This document shows, in pieces, positions 62,345-64,000 of a stretch of 64,000 bases of DNA. Within the stretch, counting starts at the first letter, position 1. Every line of letters begins with the position of its first letter. The notes beneath the pieces were generated by a model. The model worked only from the letters and a program-made list of their open reading frames with translations, was not told where the DNA came from and did no database searches. The stretch is taken from the NCBI RefSeq assembly GCF_008370045.1, contig NZ_VOBN01000014.1, positions 92,797 to 156,796 of the forward strand, written 5' to 3'. The stretch comes from Pseudomonas sp. ANT_J12. Lineage in GTDB: Bacteria > Pseudomonadota > Gammaproteobacteria > Pseudomonadales > Pseudomonadaceae. The translations under genes were made by a program, and so were the position numbers.

Positions 62345-63526
62345 ATGCACACCCCTGAGGTTCGTCAAGAGCACGGCCCTATACAGAACTCTGAACCCCA
62401 ACCCACCGGTTCCCATGACCCGGTATGTGGAATGACCGTCAGTAACGACAGCCAGTTCAGTACGGAATATGAGGGGCAAAAATACAGGTTCTGCAGCCAG
62501 AAATGCCAAACGACCTTCAGGGCAGCGCCCGAGCGTTATCGAATATCCCAACTGAAAAACGAACAAATCCCTCAGACAACAGCAGAACCGTTAACGGGTG
62601 CCGCTGAATACACATGTCCCATGCATCCGGAAATTCGCCAGATCGGCCCCGGCGTCTGCCCTAAGTGCGGCATGACCTTAGAGCCGGTGATTCCCGAATT
62701 GGAGGAAGAAGAGAACTTAGAACTCAAGGACTTCACCCGGCGCTTCTGGTGGACATTGCCACTGACAGTGATCGTAACCGTGCTGGCTATGGGTGGCCAT
62801 GCCCTGGTGCTGTTCCATGGCACCACGCAAAATTGGGTCGAGCTGGGATTGGCTACACCCGTCGTGCTGTGGGCTGGCTGGCCGTTTTATGTGCGTGGTG
62901 TGCGTTCGGTGATTCAGCGAAGTCCGAACATGTGGACGCTAATCGGCCTCGGCACGGCGGCGGCCTTCCTTTACAGCGTCGTGGCCACCCTGACCCCCGA
63001 TGTATTCCCCAGCAACTTCATGATGGAGGGCCGCATCGGTGTGTACTTCGAAGCGGCGGCTGTGATCATCTCACTGACCCTTCTCGGCCAGATGCTTGAA
63101 CTCAAGGCTCGCTCGCAAACCTCGGCTGCCATCAAGTCGCTGCTTGGACTGGCACCCAAAACTGCCCGACGGATCAATGCCGATGGCACGGAAGAAGACA
63201 TCCCTCTGACACACGTACACAGCGGCGACACGTTACGTGTGCGACCGGGCGAAAAAGTGCCTGTCGACGGTCAGGTGTTGCAAGGCGAAAGCGCTGTAGA
63301 TGAGTCGATGCTCACCGGCGAACCGATACCGATCATGAAGAGGGCCGGCGACGCGCTGATTGGCGCCACTCTCAACATCCACGGCTGTCTGGTGATGCAG
63401 GCGCAGAAGATAGGGTCGGCGACACTGCTCGCACAGATTGTGCAGATGGTTGTGCAGGCACAACGCTCAAAAGCGCCGATGCAACGTATCCGCTCCATGA
63501 ACCCCACATTCCAAGCGGATAGCTGA
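62345..63526 (+). pseudogene. copper P-type ATPase, truncated by IS66 insertion
   Basis: The N-terminal part carries a YHS domain (DPVCGMTVSNDSQF, CSQKCQTTF), then the heavy-metal-binding YTCPMHPEIRQIGPGVCPKCGM, membrane helices and the actuator domain with GESAVDESMLTGEPIPI. The native sequence ends at about QRSKAPMQR (63488); then IS-derived residues and a stop follow. The CPC metal site, DKTGT phosphorylation site and ATP-binding domain are all lost, so no transport is possible. Confidence 0.9.
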
Positions 63527-63569
63527 CGGCTGATGCTGTGCTCCCGATTTCCATCAGGAGTCCATCACC

Positions 63570-63929
63570 ATGATGCGTCCCAATGCCAGCGTTGAAAAAG
63601 TGTACCTCTACCCAAAGCCGGTAGATTTTCGAAAGTCCATTGATGGCCTAGCTGCGCTAGTCGAACTGGATATCAAGGTCGCGGTGTTTGACCCCGTGCT
63701 CTTTGTTTTTCTGAATCGCCACCGTAATCGGGTCAAAGTGTTGTACTGGGAGCGTAACGGCTTCTGCCTTTGGCTCAAGCGCCTGGAGTCCGAGCGTTTT
63801 AAGACTTCACCCGAAGAGGTGGACGAGGCTATCGTGCTGACCGTCCAAGAACTGAACTGGCTACTGGATGGATTTGATCTCTGGCGCAACCGTCCACACA
63901 AGGTTTTAACGCCAAGATTCGTCGCCTGA
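63570..63929 (+). CDS. tnpB: IS66 accessory protein TnpB, 119 aa
   Basis: IS66 Orf2 pattern: KVYLYPKPVDFRKSIDGLAALV, LFVFLNRHRNRVKVLYWERNGFCLWLKRLESERF. The ATG follows CAGGAG. Sequence differs strongly from the tnpB at 24701-25036. Confidence 0.93.
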   Translation: MMRPNASVEKVYLYPKPVDFRKSIDGLAALVELDIKVAVFDPVLFVFLNRHRNRVKVLYWERNGFCLWLKRLESERFKTSPEEVDEAIVLTVQELNWLLDGFDLWRNRPHKVLTPRFVA

Positions 63930-63945
63930 CGGGTATAATCCGGGC

Positions 63946-64000
63946 ATGAATTTGATGCCCGAAGACCTCCCTGACGACCCTGTTCTGCTCAAGCAAATGT
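63946..64000 (+). CDS. tnpC: IS66 transposase TnpC, 5' end only
   Basis: ATG at 63946, 16 bases after tnpB, begins MNLMPEDLPDDPVLLKQM, a normal IS66 TnpC start; the frame is open to the window edge. Confidence 0.75.
   Translation, partial: MNLMPEDLPDDPVLLKQM

Larger units (their letters stand above)
63486..64000 (+). mobile_element. IS66-family element, left end and first genes (runs off window)
   Basis: The border is close to 63486, where the ATPase sequence ends and GTATCCGCTCCATGAACCCC begins. No tnpA is encoded before tnpB, so it belongs to a different IS66 subgroup from the copy in terC. ATCCGCT (63488-63494) and AGCGGAT (63514-63520) form an inverted pair at the end. The right end is outside the window. 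Confidence 0.75.

Noticed and set aside
1..64000. CRISPR arrays, tRNA or rRNA genes, phage attachment sites
   Set aside because: No regularly spaced direct repeats, cloverleaf sequence or ribosomal RNA segments were recognised by eye.

Overview
The window looks like an accessory stretch of a Pseudomonas chromosome or large plasmid. The evidence is the family content: copABCD with copRS, cusCBA-F, a DUF7693 gene, DUF6482, a PtrA-like protein, a PpSB1-type short LOV protein and a FeS-type photolyase with its DUF2256 partner. The left end is AT-richer than the rest and full of broken genes. The right end is a dense copper-resistance island. I see no rRNA, tRNA or CRISPR array.

Layout. (1) 1-9.3 kb: remnants and hypothetical genes, namely two decayed integrase-like genes, two copies of a structured repeat, a minus-strand operon pairing a TOPRIM protein with a 561-residue coiled-coil protein, and a headless LysR gene. 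(2) 9.4-17.6 kb: a light/photoreactivation cluster with an ABC1 kinase, DUF3429, a chemoreceptor, a DCC protein, folE, a frameshifted SDR, DUF6482, the photolyase and DUF2256. (3) 17.8-26 kb: hemerythrin, a TetR/EamA pair, decayed IS66 ends, and terC split by an IS66-family element that carries a passenger gene. The target duplication lets terC be rebuilt exactly. (4) 26-31.3 kb: a CHASE-GGDEF cyclase and a two-component system divergent from a GlcG/HbpS-like protein and a periplasmic HiuH, an arrangement like E. coli hprRS-hiuH. (5) 31.5-39.6 kb: a decayed second DCC gene, a double-PAS chemoreceptor, an EAL phosphodiesterase, a NemR-like TetR with DJ-1 and old yellow enzyme genes, a short LOV photoreceptor, an SDR, a TspO remnant and DUF3606. 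(6) 39.8-44 kb: a QseBC-like two-component system, a lipoprotein, a DUF347-type membrane protein and DUF5329. (7) 44.2-64 kb: metal resistance, with cusF-cusA-cusB-cusC, rcnR-rcnA, copS-copR, copG, copD-copC-copB-copA, small Met/His-rich periplasmic proteins and a copper P-type ATPase cut by another IS66 element running off the end.

Two regulatory themes cross the blocks. A 13-mer, AAAACCTATACAA or its reverse complement with at most one mismatch, occurs five times. It lies upstream of both chemoreceptors, the DCC gene and the DCC remnant, which suggests one regulator (probably of the light-response MerR/LitR type, not encoded here) controls phototaxis-like receptors together with photorepair genes. 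A second pattern, TTACN6GTAA (one copy ends in GACA), precedes the cop genes and also sits between the 30-kb two-component system and its divergent targets, so the copper regulators and the HprR-like regulator may share or cross-read sites.

Decay is widespread. In-frame stop codons split cusC and a DUF2933 gene, single-base frameshifts break the SDR and a VOC gene, and IS66 insertions break terC and the copper ATPase.
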